Origin: Rhodospirillum sp.
GTDB taxonomy: Bacteria > Pseudomonadota > Alphaproteobacteria > Rhodospirillales > Rhodospirillaceae
DNA: 64,000 nucleotides
Reading direction: 5' to 3'
Assembly (NCBI GenBank): GCA_021741145.1
Contig: JAIOYK010000027.1
Span: 1 to 64,000, forward strand
The position numbers and the translations under genes are program-made. How positions within the stretch are numbered: position 1 is the first letter of the stretch; every line of letters starts with the position of its first letter. This document shows positions 14,296-23,869 of this stretch, piece after piece. Under the pieces are notes generated by a model. The model worked only from the letters and a program-made list of their open reading frames with translations. It was not told where the DNA came from and did no database searches.

Positions 14296-15435
14296 ATGCC
14301 CGTTCCCCCAACTGGCCCCCCCTCCATCCGGGCCCCTATCGCCATGCTGGCGGAACTGACCCACCGCTGCCCCCTCTCCTGTCCCTACTGCTCCAACCCC
14401 CTGGCGTTAACGGCGCGGGGGGCGGAACTGTCCACGGTGGATTGGCGGGAGGTCTTCGCCCAGGCCGGGGCGCTGGGGGTCTTGCAGGTCCATCTGTCGG
14501 GCGGGGAACCCGCGGCCAGGCGGGACTTGGTCGACTTGGTCGCTGGAGCGCGGGAGGCCGACCTCTATACCAACCTCATCACCTCGGGCGTGGGCTTGAC
14601 GCGGGAGCGTCTGCTGAACCTGGAGGAGGTGGGGTTGGACCACGTCCAGCTCTCTCTCCAGGGCACGGACGAGGAGATGGCCGACCGGGTTGGGGGCTAC
14701 AAGGGAGGATTCGGCCAGAAGCTCCGGGTGGCCGGGTGGGTGAGAGACCAGGGCCTGCCCCTGACGCTGAACGTGGTGGTTCACCGCCTGAACCTGCATC
14801 AGGTGCCCGATGCCATCGACCTAGCCGTTTCGGTGGGCGCCCGCCGGATCGAGATCGCCATTGTCCAGTTCCACGGTTGGGCCTTGCGCAATCGGGCGGC
14901 TCTGATGCCCACCCGCGAACAGGTCGCGCGGACCTGGGATATCGTCGAGGACGCCCGGACCCGGTTGAAGGGCTTGCTGGTCATTGACCATGTGGCCGCC
15001 GACTACCATGCCGAGCATCCCAAGCGGTGCATGGACGGGTGGGGGCGCACCGGCTTCACCATTACCCCGGACGGACTGGTCCTGCCCTGCCACGCCGCCC
15101 AGACCATTCCGGGCATGGTCTTTGATTCCGTGCGGGACCGTTCCCTGGCGGACATCTGGACCCAGGGCGCGGCCTTTAACGCGTTCCGCGGCGACGACTG
15201 GATGCGCGAGCCCTGCCGGAGTTGCGAGCGCAAGGACCAGGATTTCGGGGGATGTCGCTGCCAAGCCCTGGCCCTCACCGGGGATGCCCGGAACGCCGAT
15301 CCGGTCTGTGTGAAATCCCCCCACCACGCCTTGATGCGCGACCAAGCCTTGTCCTTTTCCTCCGCCGAAGGGGTGGACTTTCTACCCCGGGGACAGGATC
15401 CGAGGGGAACAGTGGTTGATCGCGCGAGTCTCTGA
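14296..15435 (+). CDS. pqqE: PqqA peptide cyclase (radical SAM enzyme PqqE)
   Basis: Encodes the radical SAM enzyme that forms the Glu-Tyr carbon-carbon bond in PqqA, the first step of PQQ synthesis. The 379-residue length is normal. The SAM cluster motif is HRCPLSCPYC (CxxxCxxC), soon followed by VHLSGGEPAAR. The C-terminal SPASM-type cysteines appear in KRCMDGWGR, VLPCHAAQ, REPCRSCERK, FGGCRCQAL and DPVCVKSPHH. ATG at 14296 gives the usual short N-terminal leader before LLAELTHRC-type sequence. pqqB, pqqC and pqqD do not lie between pqqA and this gene, which departs from the common pqqABCDE order. Confidence 0.92.
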   Translation: MPVPPTGPPSIRAPIAMLAELTHRCPLSCPYCSNPLALTARGAELSTVDWREVFAQAGALGVLQVHLSGGEPAARRDLVDLVAGAREADLYTNLITSGVGLTRERLLNLEEVGLDHVQLSLQGTDEEMADRVGGYKGGFGQKLRVAGWVRDQGLPLTLNVVVHRLNLHQVPDAIDLAVSVGARRIEIAIVQFHGWALRNRAALMPTREQVARTWDIVEDARTRLKGLLVIDHVAADYHAEHPKRCMDGWGRTGFTITPDGLVLPCHAAQTIPGMVFDSVRDRSLADIWTQGAAFNAFRGDDWMREPCRSCERKDQDFGGCRCQALALTGDARNADPVCVKSPHHALMRDQALSFSSAEGVDFLPRGQDPRGTVVDRASL

Positions 15436-15715
15436 GTTTCTGGTTTGAAACGGTGCTCGGAATAGCGAACCACCACCTGTGTTTGATTGCGCGGGTAGAC
15501 TAGATTGGTCGTCTATTTAGACAATGGTCTTGGTTTTTGTGTGAAGAATGGCAAGTTTATTGTGCGACTGCAAAAAATATAACCGGAACAAAATGACCGA
15601 AGCTGGGGTTTAACAGAAATTATTTGGATTAATCCTCTCCTCTGTGTTCTCTTTCAGGGTCTTCCCTTTCGAAATCATTCGCTCTCAAGAATGGGGTGGG
15701 AGGGGATGGCAGGGA
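15436..15715. other. AT-rich intergenic region before the chemoreceptor fusion gene
   Basis: A 280-bp gap of clearly lower GC content. It includes the palindrome GTCTATTTAGAC (15511-15522) with another TAGAC nearby, which may be an operator. No gene or structured RNA is recognised. Confidence 0.5.
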
Positions 15716-17824
15716 ATGGGGCGGAAAGTGGAGAAGGGTGTGTCGTCAATATTTTCCATAAAGCGTCGAAGGCATGGTGATGGCTTGGACACGGCGCCTC
15801 CGGCGGGGGATGGGCCAACGGATCGCGATGGTGGGGGGCTCGCGGCGGTGACGGCGGTCCTGCGCCGGATCAATGACGGAGAATTGAATGCTTCCTTTCC
15901 CAAGGTGGCGGACGGAACCCCGCTGCGGACCCATCTGACGGAGGTGGAGCGTCTGCGGGTCCGGGTGGTCGCTCTGACAACGCGCCTGGAGGAACACACC
16001 CTGGAGGAGGGCACCACCGAGCGGTTGCGGCGGGAGGAAGCCCGGAAGATGGCGGATTCCATCGAGGATGTGGTGGCCAAGGGCATCGCGGTCATCGAGG
16101 AGAACGTGACCCGGGCGCTCGACACCTCGGCCGAGGCCATGGGCCGGGTGGCGCAGGTCGCCGGTGCCGCCGCCCAAAGCGCCAATGGGGTTGGGGAAAT
16201 CGACCAGATGACCCGCAAAACCTCCGACCTGTCCACGCGCATGGCCGACCAGGCCATCCTGGCCCGGGATATCACCACCGAGCTGGGCACGGCGGCGGAG
16301 GGCGTTCTGTCCGTTGCTCAAATCATTCAAAACATCGCCGGGCAGACCAACCTGCTGGCGCTCAACGCCACCATCGAGGCGGCGCGGGCGGGCGAGGCGG
16401 GGCGCGGTTTCACCGTGGTGGCCGGGGAAGTGAAAACCCTGGCCCACCAGACCGGCGAGGCCACGGAAAAGGTCAAATCCCTGATCGCCGCGGTTCAATC
16501 CGCGGCGGGGCGCGTGGTGGACGCGACGGTGTTGATCGGGGACGCGGCCCGCGCCCTTCAGGACAATGCCGGGGTGGTCGCCGGCGCCGTGGAGGAGCAG
16601 AGTCACGCCAATCAGGACATCGCCTCCCATTCCGAGGAGGTGGCCGAGGACATGCGGGGCTTTGGCGAGAAGATGCGCGAGATCCGCGAGGGGGTTCATG
16701 GGGTCGGCATGGGGACGGGCGCCTTCCTCGCTCGCATCCGGGCCGAACCGGGGGTCACCAAGGATGCCGTTGTCCTGGGGCAGAGCGCGCCTCTGACCGG
16801 TCCCGCGGCGGCCCTGGGCTTGGCGACCCGGGATGGCATCGCGCTGGCCTTCACCGAGATCAATGCCCAGGGGGGCGTGGGTGGCCGTGCCTTGCGCCTG
16901 GAGTGCATGGACGATGGTTATGACCCGGAGCGGACGCTGGGCAACGTGCGGAAGATGGTCCGGGATGGAGGGGTTTTCGGTTTTGTCGGCACGGTGGGCA
17001 CACCCACGTCGAAGCTGGCCGAACTGGTGGCCCGGGGTGGGGGCATCCCCCTTGTCGGACCGGTGACGGGCGCGGATTTCCTGCGCGCTCCGGAATTGCA
17101 CCATGTTCTCAACCTCCGCGCCTCCTACAAACGGGAGGTGGAAGCTTTGGTCCATTGGATGGGAAGTACGGTCCACGCCAAGCGACCGGCTTTGATGTTC
17201 CAGGGGGATGCCTATGGTCAGACCGTGCGCAAGGCTCTGCTGGATGTGCTGGGTGAGAGGAATGGGCCACCCCTGATCGCCTCGGCGGCCTATGAGCGAG
17301 GAACCGGAGACATTTCCCAGGCCTTCGAGATCATCCGCGCCGCCGATCCGGACGTGATCTTTCTGTCCGGAACGGCGGGTCCAACCGCCGCTTTCGCCAA
17401 ACTGACCCGGGATAATGGCATGACCATGCCGCTGGCCACCATCTCCTTCGTGGGTGCCAATGGTTTCGCCAAGGCCGCTGGCGCCGCGGGTGCCGGGACG
17501 GTGATCAGTCAGGTGGTTCCCTTGCCGACGGATACCAAGTTGGCCCTTGTCCGCCGCTACCGGGCGGCGGCGGATCGCTACTCCCTCTGCCGGGAGCCGG
17601 ATTTCCAGTCCCTGGAGGGCTATGTCACGGGCCTGACCGTGGCCGCTCTGCTGGACGGCCAGAAGTCCCCCAATCGCGCGGGGTTCGTCGAGGCCATGGC
17701 CGCCATACCCCGGACCCTGGATCTGGGGGGGGTCACCCTGATCCTGGGGGGCGGAGGCAACGAGGCCTCGGAAGCGGTCTATTTGACGGAATTGGGACCG
17801 GATGGACAGTTCCGGGGGATCTGA
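15716..17824 (+). CDS. Soluble chemoreceptor fused to a C-terminal periplasmic-binding-protein-like domain
   Basis: Encodes a 702-residue protein of unusual layout. Residues about 1-110 are basic and charged, without a recognised domain. Residues about 112-345 form a methyl-accepting chemotaxis signalling domain, with the hairpin tip around 204-246 ([20 protein letters not shown], then EAGRGF). Residues about 350-702 match the type I periplasmic-binding fold of branched-chain amino acid receptors: [53 protein letters not shown]. No signal peptide or membrane segment is visible, so the sensor domain should be cytoplasmic and C-terminal to the signalling domain, the reverse of normal receptors. 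ATG at 15716 has AGGGA next to it. The gene is intact and ends five bases before a convergent gene. Confidence 0.82.
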   Translation: MGRKVEKGVSSIFSIKRRRHGDGLDTAPPAGDGPTDRDGGGLAAVTAVLRRINDGELNASFPKVADGTPLRTHLTEVERLRVRVVALTTRLEEHTLEEGTTERLRREEARKMADSIEDVVAKGIAVIEENVTRALDTSAEAMGRVAQVAGAAAQSANGVGEIDQMTRKTSDLSTRMADQAILARDITTELGTAAEGVLSVAQIIQNIAGQTNLLALNATIEAARAGEAGRGFTVVAGEVKTLAHQTGEATEKVKSLIAAVQSAAGRVVDATVLIGDAARALQDNAGVVAGAVEEQSHANQDIASHSEEVAEDMRGFGEKMREIREGVHGVGMGTGAFLARIRAEPGVTKDAVVLGQSAPLTGPAAALGLATRDGIALAFTEINAQGGVGGRALRLECMDDGYDPERTLGNVRKMVRDGGVFGFVGTVGTPTSKLAELVARGGGIPLVGPVTGADFLRAPELHHVLNLRASYKREVEALVHWMGSTVHAKRPALMFQGDAYGQTVRKALLDVLGERNGPPLIASAAYERGTGDISQAFEIIRAADPDVIFLSGTAGPTAAFAKLTRDNGMTMPLATISFVGANGFAKAAGAAGAGTVISQVVPLPTDTKLALVRRYRAAADRYSLCREPDFQSLEGYVTGLTVAALLDGQKSPNRAGFVEAMAAIPRTLDLGGVTLILGGGGNEASEAVYLTELGPDGQFRGI

Positions 17825-17829
17825 CGCGC

Positions 17830-18828
17830 CTAGGGGTCCAGCCAGCCCGCGTCGGCGACCTTGGGTTGATTGGCGCGGCTGACCGGCACGCCCATGCCGT
17901 TGGAGAGGAGCAGTGTCAAATTGCGCCCTTCCCGTTCGGACCCAACGACTTCGGCCCTGGCGACCCACCAGGACCGGTGGACCTTCATTCCGGCCTCGAC
18001 GCCCAGTTCCCTCTCCACGTCCCGCAGCCGACCAAGGACCATGCCCTGTCCTTGGTTGGTGTGGACACGCAGATAGTGGTCTTCCATCTCGATACAGAGA
18101 ATCGTTCCCAAAAGCCCCTCGGGCATGCGCCGGAGGCGGAGGACCGGAGGGTGGGGCGATTCGGAAGCGGTGGAAGGAGGGGGCCCTTCGGAAGGGCGCG
18201 CGGGCCGGGAAGGTGGCGTTACCGGTACGGGCGGGTGGAAGGGAAGGGCTGGGGCGGGGCTTTCCGCCCGTTTGCGGCTCAGGTGTTCTCCCAGCCGGTC
18301 CATGGCGGCGTTCATGTCCACCTCGGCCCCGGGTCCTCCGGCGCCCAACATGGTCCAGCTACAGGGCGGCGGACCGAAGGAACAGCGCTCGACGGCACCC
18401 CAGGCAATGGTGTTGAAGGCGAGACAGATAGCCAAACATGCACCGAAGGTCTGTTCCAGGGGCGCGGTGAAGGGTACGTCGGGATCAAGTAGACCCGCCA
18501 GCAGCCGCGCTTCCAGTGTCAGGGGCAGGGAGACGAGCAGAGCGCCACCCAGAACGATCATAACGCCCGGCAGGCGCGTGCCCCCCAGCAGCGCGGTCAT
18601 GCTCCACAAGGAAAGCAGGCATTGAAACCACCCCAGGGGCATGACCACCATCCAGAAGTCCGAACCCAGGGAAGGGCCGCGCAAGCCGTTGATGCCATGG
18701 GCGTCGACGAGCGCCATGAAAGCGCCCGCCCCAAGGGAGAACGTCATGTGGATCAAGAAGCGGCGTAGGGTTAATGGATGCATGGTATCATTTGGAAACG
18801 GAGCGGGTTGGTGTAGGCTTGTATTCAT
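17830..18828 (-). CDS. Membrane-anchored LytTR-type transcriptional regulator
   Basis: Encodes a protein of about 332 residues. The N-terminal part carries about four hydrophobic segments (for example MVVMPLGWFQCLLSLW and VMIVLGGALLVSLPLT). A Pro/Ser-rich linker follows, then a C-terminal LytTR DNA-binding domain: ILCIEMEDHYLRVHTNQGQG, LRDVERELG, KVHRSWWVAR, then a strand with LTLLLSNGMGVPVSR. The start is uncertain: ATG at 18828 is used, 18783 (MHPLTLRRF) and 18939 are alternatives without better ribosome sites. It is divergent from the RND efflux operon and is its probable regulator. Membrane LytTR proteins of this kind often respond to membrane or envelope signals; the cue is not evident. 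Confidence 0.75.
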   Translation of the reverse strand: MNTSLHQPAPFPNDTMHPLTLRRFLIHMTFSLGAGAFMALVDAHGINGLRGPSLGSDFWMVVMPLGWFQCLLSLWSMTALLGGTRLPGVMIVLGGALLVSLPLTLEARLLAGLLDPDVPFTAPLEQTFGACLAICLAFNTIAWGAVERCSFGPPPCSWTMLGAGGPGAEVDMNAAMDRLGEHLSRKRAESPAPALPFHPPVPVTPPSRPARPSEGPPPSTASESPHPPVLRLRRMPEGLLGTILCIEMEDHYLRVHTNQGQGMVLGRLRDVERELGVEAGMKVHRSWWVARAEVVGSEREGRNLTLLLSNGMGVPVSRANQPKVADAGWLDP

Positions 18829-18985
18829 GCTTCTGTCGGTGAACTGTCCCCCATCTGGACTGGAATTTCCACTGATTCCAGCGAAATCAACCTGTTCACG
18901 TGTCGGGAATGGGAAAATACGCGCTTTCATCATGCGCATTGGACGTTAATGTATTGTGTACCGACGGTAGGGAATATTGTCTCTA

Positions 18986-19021
18986 CCGATCCGCTTTCCG
19001 ATCCGCTTTCCGTTCCGCTTT
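18986..19021 (+). repeat. Three tandem 12-bp repeats in the RND operon leader
   Basis: CCGATCCGCTTT occurs at 18986-18997 and 18998-19009, and as CCGTTCCGCTTT at 19010-19021. The array lies 14 bases before the RND adaptor start, in the gap between it and the LytTR gene. LytTR proteins bind direct repeats spaced by about one helical turn, so this may be an operator; it could also be a slippage-prone leader repeat. Confidence 0.85.
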
Positions 19022-19035
19022 CCGGAGACTCCACG

Positions 19036-20520
19036 ATGCGCGAAGATCCCGACCGGACCACCGAGACCCCGCGGCCCTCCATGGACATGGCACCACCGCC
19101 CCGGTCCCAGGGGAGCCTGACCATGGGCGACCAGTGGGGTGGGAGGGAGGGGGGCGAGGCGCTACCCGAGGACTCCGGGACCCAGGACCAGATGACCCCG
19201 GGGGTCTTCCGGCGGCGCGGTGTCTGCATCGGGGGTGGTCTTTTGCTGGCTATCCTGGGGGGTGGGGTGGCGTTCTTGACTGGGGGAGGGAGCGCCCCTT
19301 TACCCGTTTCCGGTGCTTCTGGCGCTCCTGGCGCCGTGATTGCCCCTGGCGCCGAGGGCTTGCCCGTTTCGGTCTTGCGGGTCGCCGACGATAGGGGCTA
19401 TCGATCCGAACAGCGCCATGCCGGGCGCCTTGTCGCCAAGCGGGAAAGCGCCCTAGGATTCGACCGGACTGGCCGACTGGAGGCCATCTCCGCGGACGTT
19501 GGCGATCCCGTCGCCAAGGGAACCGTCGTGGCCCGACTGGATACTCGCGGCCTTGACCAGCAGGAAGCGGAACTGGAGGCCGCCAAGGCATCGGCCCTGG
19601 CCTCCGTCTCCGAATTGGAGGCTCGCCTGGACCTTGCCCAACTTACATCGGACCGCAAGGCGGCCCTGGTGGCCCGCAACGCCGCCACCCGTCAGTCCTA
19701 CGACGACGCGCGTCTCGAGCTCCGGGCCTTGGAGGCCAGCCTGCTGGGCGCCAAGGCCGAAGTGGACCGCTTCGATGCCCAACTGGAGTCCGTCGCCGTG
19801 GACCGGGATCTATCGGTGCTGACTGTGCCCTATGACGCCGTGGTGACCGCCCGTCACCTGGACGAAGGGACTCCGGTTCAACCCGGCCAAGCGGTGCTGG
19901 ATATCCGGGACGCGGGGGCGCCAGAAGGCCGGGTCGGTCTGCCAAGGGAGGAGGCCCTGACCTTGACGGAGGGCCAGGAGGTTACGCTTTGGCGGGGATC
20001 GACCCCGTTGAAAGCCACCGTGCGGCGGATTGTTGACTCGGTAAACATGGAAACTCGCACCGTGCCGATCATCCTGGATCTGGCCCCCGGCGAGACTGGC
20101 CTCCCCGGCGAGGTCGTTCATATGGTTACCGACCGTTGGATCGACAAGCCAGGGATCTGGTTGCCCCTGGACGCACTGAGTGAAAGCCGTCAGGGCCTTT
20201 GGGCTGCCTACACGGTGATTCCGGGGGAAGGGGACGGCCCAGGAGTGGGGGCCCTGGTCCGCCGGGAAGTGAATGTTCTCCACGCCAGCGCCGACCGTGT
20301 CTATGTTCAGGGGGATCTGAACCCCGATGAAATGGTGGTGGCCCAGGGGAGCCAACGTCTTGTGCCCGGTCAGCGGGTCCGGGTGGTCAAGACCGTCTCC
20401 TTTGGCCCAGAGGGTGGCCTGGTAATGGGTGAAGGGGCCGGTGTCCCGGGTGCCGCCCCAGTCGGTGACAGTGACACCCGCGCCGCCCGGGGCGGCGACG
20501 GCGGGAGCGTGGGCCAATGA
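19036..20520 (+). CDS. RND efflux periplasmic adaptor (membrane fusion protein)
   Basis: Encodes a 494-residue HlyD/AcrA-type adaptor linking an RND pump to an outer-membrane channel. A cytoplasmic N-terminal stretch of about 55 residues is rich in Pro, Gly and Asp and is longer than usual. One membrane segment follows (about 58-79), then a lipoyl half-motif (GRLEAISADVGDPVAKGTVV), a coiled-coil hairpin from about residue 155 to 230, and beta-barrel domains. ATG at 19036 is chosen for GGAGA upstream; the frame is open further up through the tandem repeats. The stop overlaps the pump gene by 4 bp. No outer-membrane factor gene is nearby. Confidence 0.83.
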   Translation: MREDPDRTTETPRPSMDMAPPPRSQGSLTMGDQWGGREGGEALPEDSGTQDQMTPGVFRRRGVCIGGGLLLAILGGGVAFLTGGGSAPLPVSGASGAPGAVIAPGAEGLPVSVLRVADDRGYRSEQRHAGRLVAKRESALGFDRTGRLEAISADVGDPVAKGTVVARLDTRGLDQQEAELEAAKASALASVSELEARLDLAQLTSDRKAALVARNAATRQSYDDARLELRALEASLLGAKAEVDRFDAQLESVAVDRDLSVLTVPYDAVVTARHLDEGTPVQPGQAVLDIRDAGAPEGRVGLPREEALTLTEGQEVTLWRGSTPLKATVRRIVDSVNMETRTVPIILDLAPGETGLPGEVVHMVTDRWIDKPGIWLPLDALSESRQGLWAAYTVIPGEGDGPGVGALVRREVNVLHASADRVYVQGDLNPDEMVVAQGSQRLVPGQRVRVVKTVSFGPEGGLVMGEGAGVPGAAPVGDSDTRAARGGDGGSVGQ

Positions 20521-23500
20521 GCCGGAACACCACGGGCCGCTTGTCCACCCTGTTCGCCCGGAATCCCCGGTTGGTGGTCCTGGTCATTGGTCTGGTCATC
20601 GTGGCGGGGCTGAATGCCTTGTCGATCCTTCCCCGGCAGGAAGATCCCATCCTGACGGGTCGCTTCGTGACCATCAATATCATCTACCCCGGCGCATCGG
20701 CGGAGCGGGTGGAGGCACTGGTTACCGAGCCGGTCGAGGACTCCGTTCGGGACATCAAGGAAATCAAGGATATCTGGACCACCTCCCGGGTGGGCTATTC
20801 GGGCATCGGGATCGAGCTTCAGGAAGATGTCATGGACGTTGATCCCATCTGGTCGCGCATCCGCGACGAGATCAATGATGCCCATGCCCTGATGCCCGAG
20901 GGCGTGGGCGCGCCGGATTACGAGACGGTCCTGCCGGAGGCGGAGGCCATGATTGTCGGGATTTCCTGGGTGGATCCGGACAGTCCTCCCTCGGAAACCA
21001 TTCTGTCGCGCCTGTCCCTGGACCTGAAGGACAAGATGGAGCAGGTCTCCGGCACCAAGCAGGTGGACCTCTACGGTGAACCCGACGAGGAGATCACCGT
21101 CACCTATGAACCGGAGCTGCTGTCGGCCCTTGGTCTGACTCCCAAGGATGTGTCCGACGCCATATCAGCCTCGGACGTCAAAAGCCCCTCTGGAACCCTG
21201 CGCTCCAGCGAGACCCAACTGGCCATCGAAGTGGAAGGCGCCTTGGCTGGCGTGGACCGTGTGCGGGGTGTCACCGTGCGCCAAATGGCCGATGGCGGCT
21301 ATCTGCGGGTTGGCGACGTGGCTCGGGTCAACAAGGGAGCCAAATCTCCGGCCAGCGAAATCGCCCTGGTCCGGGGCAAGCGCGGGGTCATGTTGGGCGC
21401 GCGCATGGAAAGTGGACGGCGGGTGGACTTGTGGGCCAAGGATGCCCTGGCCACTGTCAATGCTTTCATCGCCGATGCTCCCCGCTCCGTAAAAGTGGAA
21501 GTGCTGTTCGACCAGTCCATTTTTACCCAGGAGCGCCTGGAGTCCCTGGCCCTGAACCTGGTGCTGGGCGTCCTGTTGGTCATGGTGGTGCTGTTGGTCA
21601 TGATGGGGTGGCGCTCGGCCCTGCTGGTCGGCTCCTCGCTGCCCTTGACGGTGCTCACCGTCATCTTCCTGTTCAATGTGCTGGACATGCCCCTGCACCA
21701 AATCTCGGTGACGGGGTTGATCATTGCCTTGGGGCTGCTGATCGACAACGCCATCGTCGCCATCGACGAATATGATCGCAGCCGGGCCAAGGGCCATGGA
21801 GTCATGGAATCCGTGACCCTGTTGGTCCACCATCTGGCCGTGCCCCTTGGGGCCTCCACCGTCACCACCATTCTGACCTTCGCGCCCATGGTCCTGATGC
21901 CCGGGGCGACCGGAGAGTTTGTCTGGACCTTGGGGGTCTCCGTCATGCTGGCGGTCCTGGCCAGCCTGTTCTTCGCCCTGACTATTGTCCCGGCGCTCGC
22001 TGGCTTCATGGACCGCAAGGGCGTGCTCCGCGAGGACGAGGCGGCCCAGCACCGGGCCGGCTATTCCAATGCTCGTCTGACCGCGGGGTATCGCCGGTTC
22101 CTGGACTGGTGTCTCTCCCATCCCTGGAAAGCCGCGGGGCTGTCCGCGGCGCCCGCCTTCGCCGGGTTCATCCTTGCCCCCACCCTGGCCGGGCAATTCT
22201 TTCCACCCGTGGACCGGGCCCAGTTCCAGATGCAGCTTTCCATGCCAGCCCAGTCCTCCTTGGAAAATACCCACCGGGCGGTGGATGTGGTCCGGGCCAC
22301 CCTGGCAAGCTACCCGGAGGTGGTGGACAGCCATTGGGTGGTCGGCGGAAATCCACCCAAGGTGTTCTACAACACTATTTTCAAAAGTGATTCCAACCCG
22401 GCCAATGCGGCGGGGTTCGTCAACACGGTCTCGGCCGAGGCGACCCGGGCCATCCTGCCCCGTCTGCAACGGGATCTGATGGATCGTCTGCCCGAGGCGC
22501 AAATCCTCTCCATTCCTTTCGAGCAGGGGCCTCCCTTCGACGCCCCAATCGAGGTGGAGCTTTATGGTCCCGACCTGAAGACCCTGACGGAGCTTGGCGA
22601 GGAGGTTCGGGTTATCCTCGCCGGGACGGATGGGGTGACCTACACCCAGACCACCCTGGTGGGGGGGCGGCCGCAACTGTCGGTGATTCTGGACGAGGAC
22701 GAGACCCTTGCCAGTGGTCGCACCATGGGCCAAGTGGCCCAGGCACTGAACATGCGCCAGGACGGCGTATTGGGGGGGACGGTCATGGAGGGGTTGGTGG
22801 AGTTGCCCGTCCTCGTGCGGGCCGAGGATGGTGCCCGGGGTTCCCTTGATGCTCTGCGTGAGGCCCCCTTGCCCCAACCCGGCGAGAACCAACGGGCGGC
22901 GGCGGCCCAGGGCGGATCCTCGGTGCCCCTATCGGCCCTTGGGCGGGTTGAACTCGTGCCCTCCATCGCGTCCATCCCCCGGTACCAAGGGGAGCGCCAG
23001 AACCGCGTGCAGGGGTTCCTGATCCCCTTCGCCTTGCCATCCCAATCGCTCGCCGACTTCAAGCGGCGCTTCGACGCGTCCGGCGTGACCATTCCCGCGG
23101 GCTACCGCCTCTCCTTCGGCGGCGAGAGCAAGGAAAGCGCCAAAAGCCAGGGCAAGCTGGCCGCTACCCTGGGACCCTTGCTGGTGGTCATGATGGGCGT
23201 ATTGGTGCTGGCCTTCGGCAGCTTCCGGCAAGCGGGACTGATTGGCCTGATCGCCTTCCTATCCATGGGCATGGCCCTGCTGTCCGTGTGGATCTTCGGT
23301 TTCCCCATGGGCTTCATGGTGCTGGTCGGTGGCATGGGGTTGATTGGCATTTCCATCAATGACAGCATCGTTGTCCTTTCGGCCCTGCGCGCCAATCCGG
23401 ACGCCATGCACGGTGACCGGACGGCCACCCGGGAGGTGGTGGTGGAGGGGTCCCGCCATGTTCTGTCGACGACCTTGACGACTGTGGGCGGATTTATTCC

Positions 23501-23672
23501 GCTGCTGATCTCCGGCGGCAGCTTTTGGCGGCCCTTGGCCACGGCGATCACGGGGGGCATGGTGGGCTCCACGGCGTTGGCCCTGATCTTCGTCCCCGCG
23601 GTCTTCCTGCTCATGGTCGGCCGCGGGAAGAAGAGCAAGGGAACGGCCTTGGTGCCTTTGGCGAGAGAGTGA
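20517..23672 (+). CDS. RND-family efflux transporter permease
   Basis: Encodes a 1051-residue inner-membrane RND pump, the usual length. It starts with a membrane helix (LVVLVIGLVIVAGLNALSIL) followed by the RQEDP-type signature and a large periplasmic domain. A cluster of helices around residues 340-520 contains LLIDNAIVAIDEYDRSRAKG with the conserved acidic residue. The second half repeats the pattern (GGMGLIGISINDSIVVLSAL). It is proton driven by family knowledge; substrate is not predictable. It forms an operon with the adaptor and is probably controlled by the divergent LytTR regulator. Confidence 0.87.
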   Translation: MSRNTTGRLSTLFARNPRLVVLVIGLVIVAGLNALSILPRQEDPILTGRFVTINIIYPGASAERVEALVTEPVEDSVRDIKEIKDIWTTSRVGYSGIGIELQEDVMDVDPIWSRIRDEINDAHALMPEGVGAPDYETVLPEAEAMIVGISWVDPDSPPSETILSRLSLDLKDKMEQVSGTKQVDLYGEPDEEITVTYEPELLSALGLTPKDVSDAISASDVKSPSGTLRSSETQLAIEVEGALAGVDRVRGVTVRQMADGGYLRVGDVARVNKGAKSPASEIALVRGKRGVMLGARMESGRRVDLWAKDALATVNAFIADAPRSVKVEVLFDQSIFTQERLESLALNLVLGVLLVMVVLLVMMGWRSALLVGSSLPLTVLTVIFLFNVLDMPLHQISVTGLIIALGLLIDNAIVAIDEYDRSRAKGHGVMESVTLLVHHLAVPLGASTVTTILTFAPMVLMPGATGEFVWTLGVSVMLAVLASLFFALTIVPALAGFMDRKGVLREDEAAQHRAGYSNARLTAGYRRFLDWCLSHPWKAAGLSAAPAFAGFILAPTLAGQFFPPVDRAQFQMQLSMPAQSSLENTHRAVDVVRATLASYPEVVDSHWVVGGNPPKVFYNTIFKSDSNPANAAGFVNTVSAEATRAILPRLQRDLMDRLPEAQILSIPFEQGPPFDAPIEVELYGPDLKTLTELGEEVRVILAGTDGVTYTQTTLVGGRPQLSVILDEDETLASGRTMGQVAQALNMRQDGVLGGTVMEGLVELPVLVRAEDGARGSLDALREAPLPQPGENQRAAAAQGGSSVPLSALGRVELVPSIASIPRYQGERQNRVQGFLIPFALPSQSLADFKRRFDASGVTIPAGYRLSFGGESKESAKSQGKLAATLGPLLVVMMGVLVLAFGSFRQAGLIGLIAFLSMGMALLSVWIFGFPMGFMVLVGGMGLIGISINDSIVVLSALRANPDAMHGDRTATREVVVEGSRHVLSTTLTTVGGFIPLLISGGSFWRPLATAITGGMVGSTALALIFVPAVFLLMVGRGKKSKGTALVPLARE

Positions 23673-23780
23673 GGGCGGTGGAGCAGGGGGATCCGCAATC
23701 AGACCGCCAGAATGGACCCTCGTAATGACCATACGACTATGTGTCACGCCCATCCGAGCTTGGACGCAAGCGAAAGGCCG

Positions 23781-23820
23781 CGAGAGCGGAAGGTCCCATC
23801 GAATATGGGATTCGCTCTCG
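23781..23820. terminator. Two-part hairpin between the RND operon and a convergent gene
   Basis: CGAGAGCG (23781-23788) pairs with CGCTCTCG (23813-23820), and inside it TCCCAT (23794-23799) pairs with ATGGGA (23805-23810). The hairpin lies between two converging genes and may terminate both. Neither side has a good T-run. Confidence 0.5.
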
Positions 23821-23869
23821 CGAGCTTTGGCCCAGGATCTTCGGATCGTGAAGCAAATTCACGGAGTTG

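Noticed and set aside
15746-17968. Very long open frame on the minus strand opposite the chemoreceptor fusion gene
   Set aside because: It is a mirror of the coding strand in GC-rich DNA, with low-complexity Gly/Arg/His/Gln-rich translation and no ribosome site.
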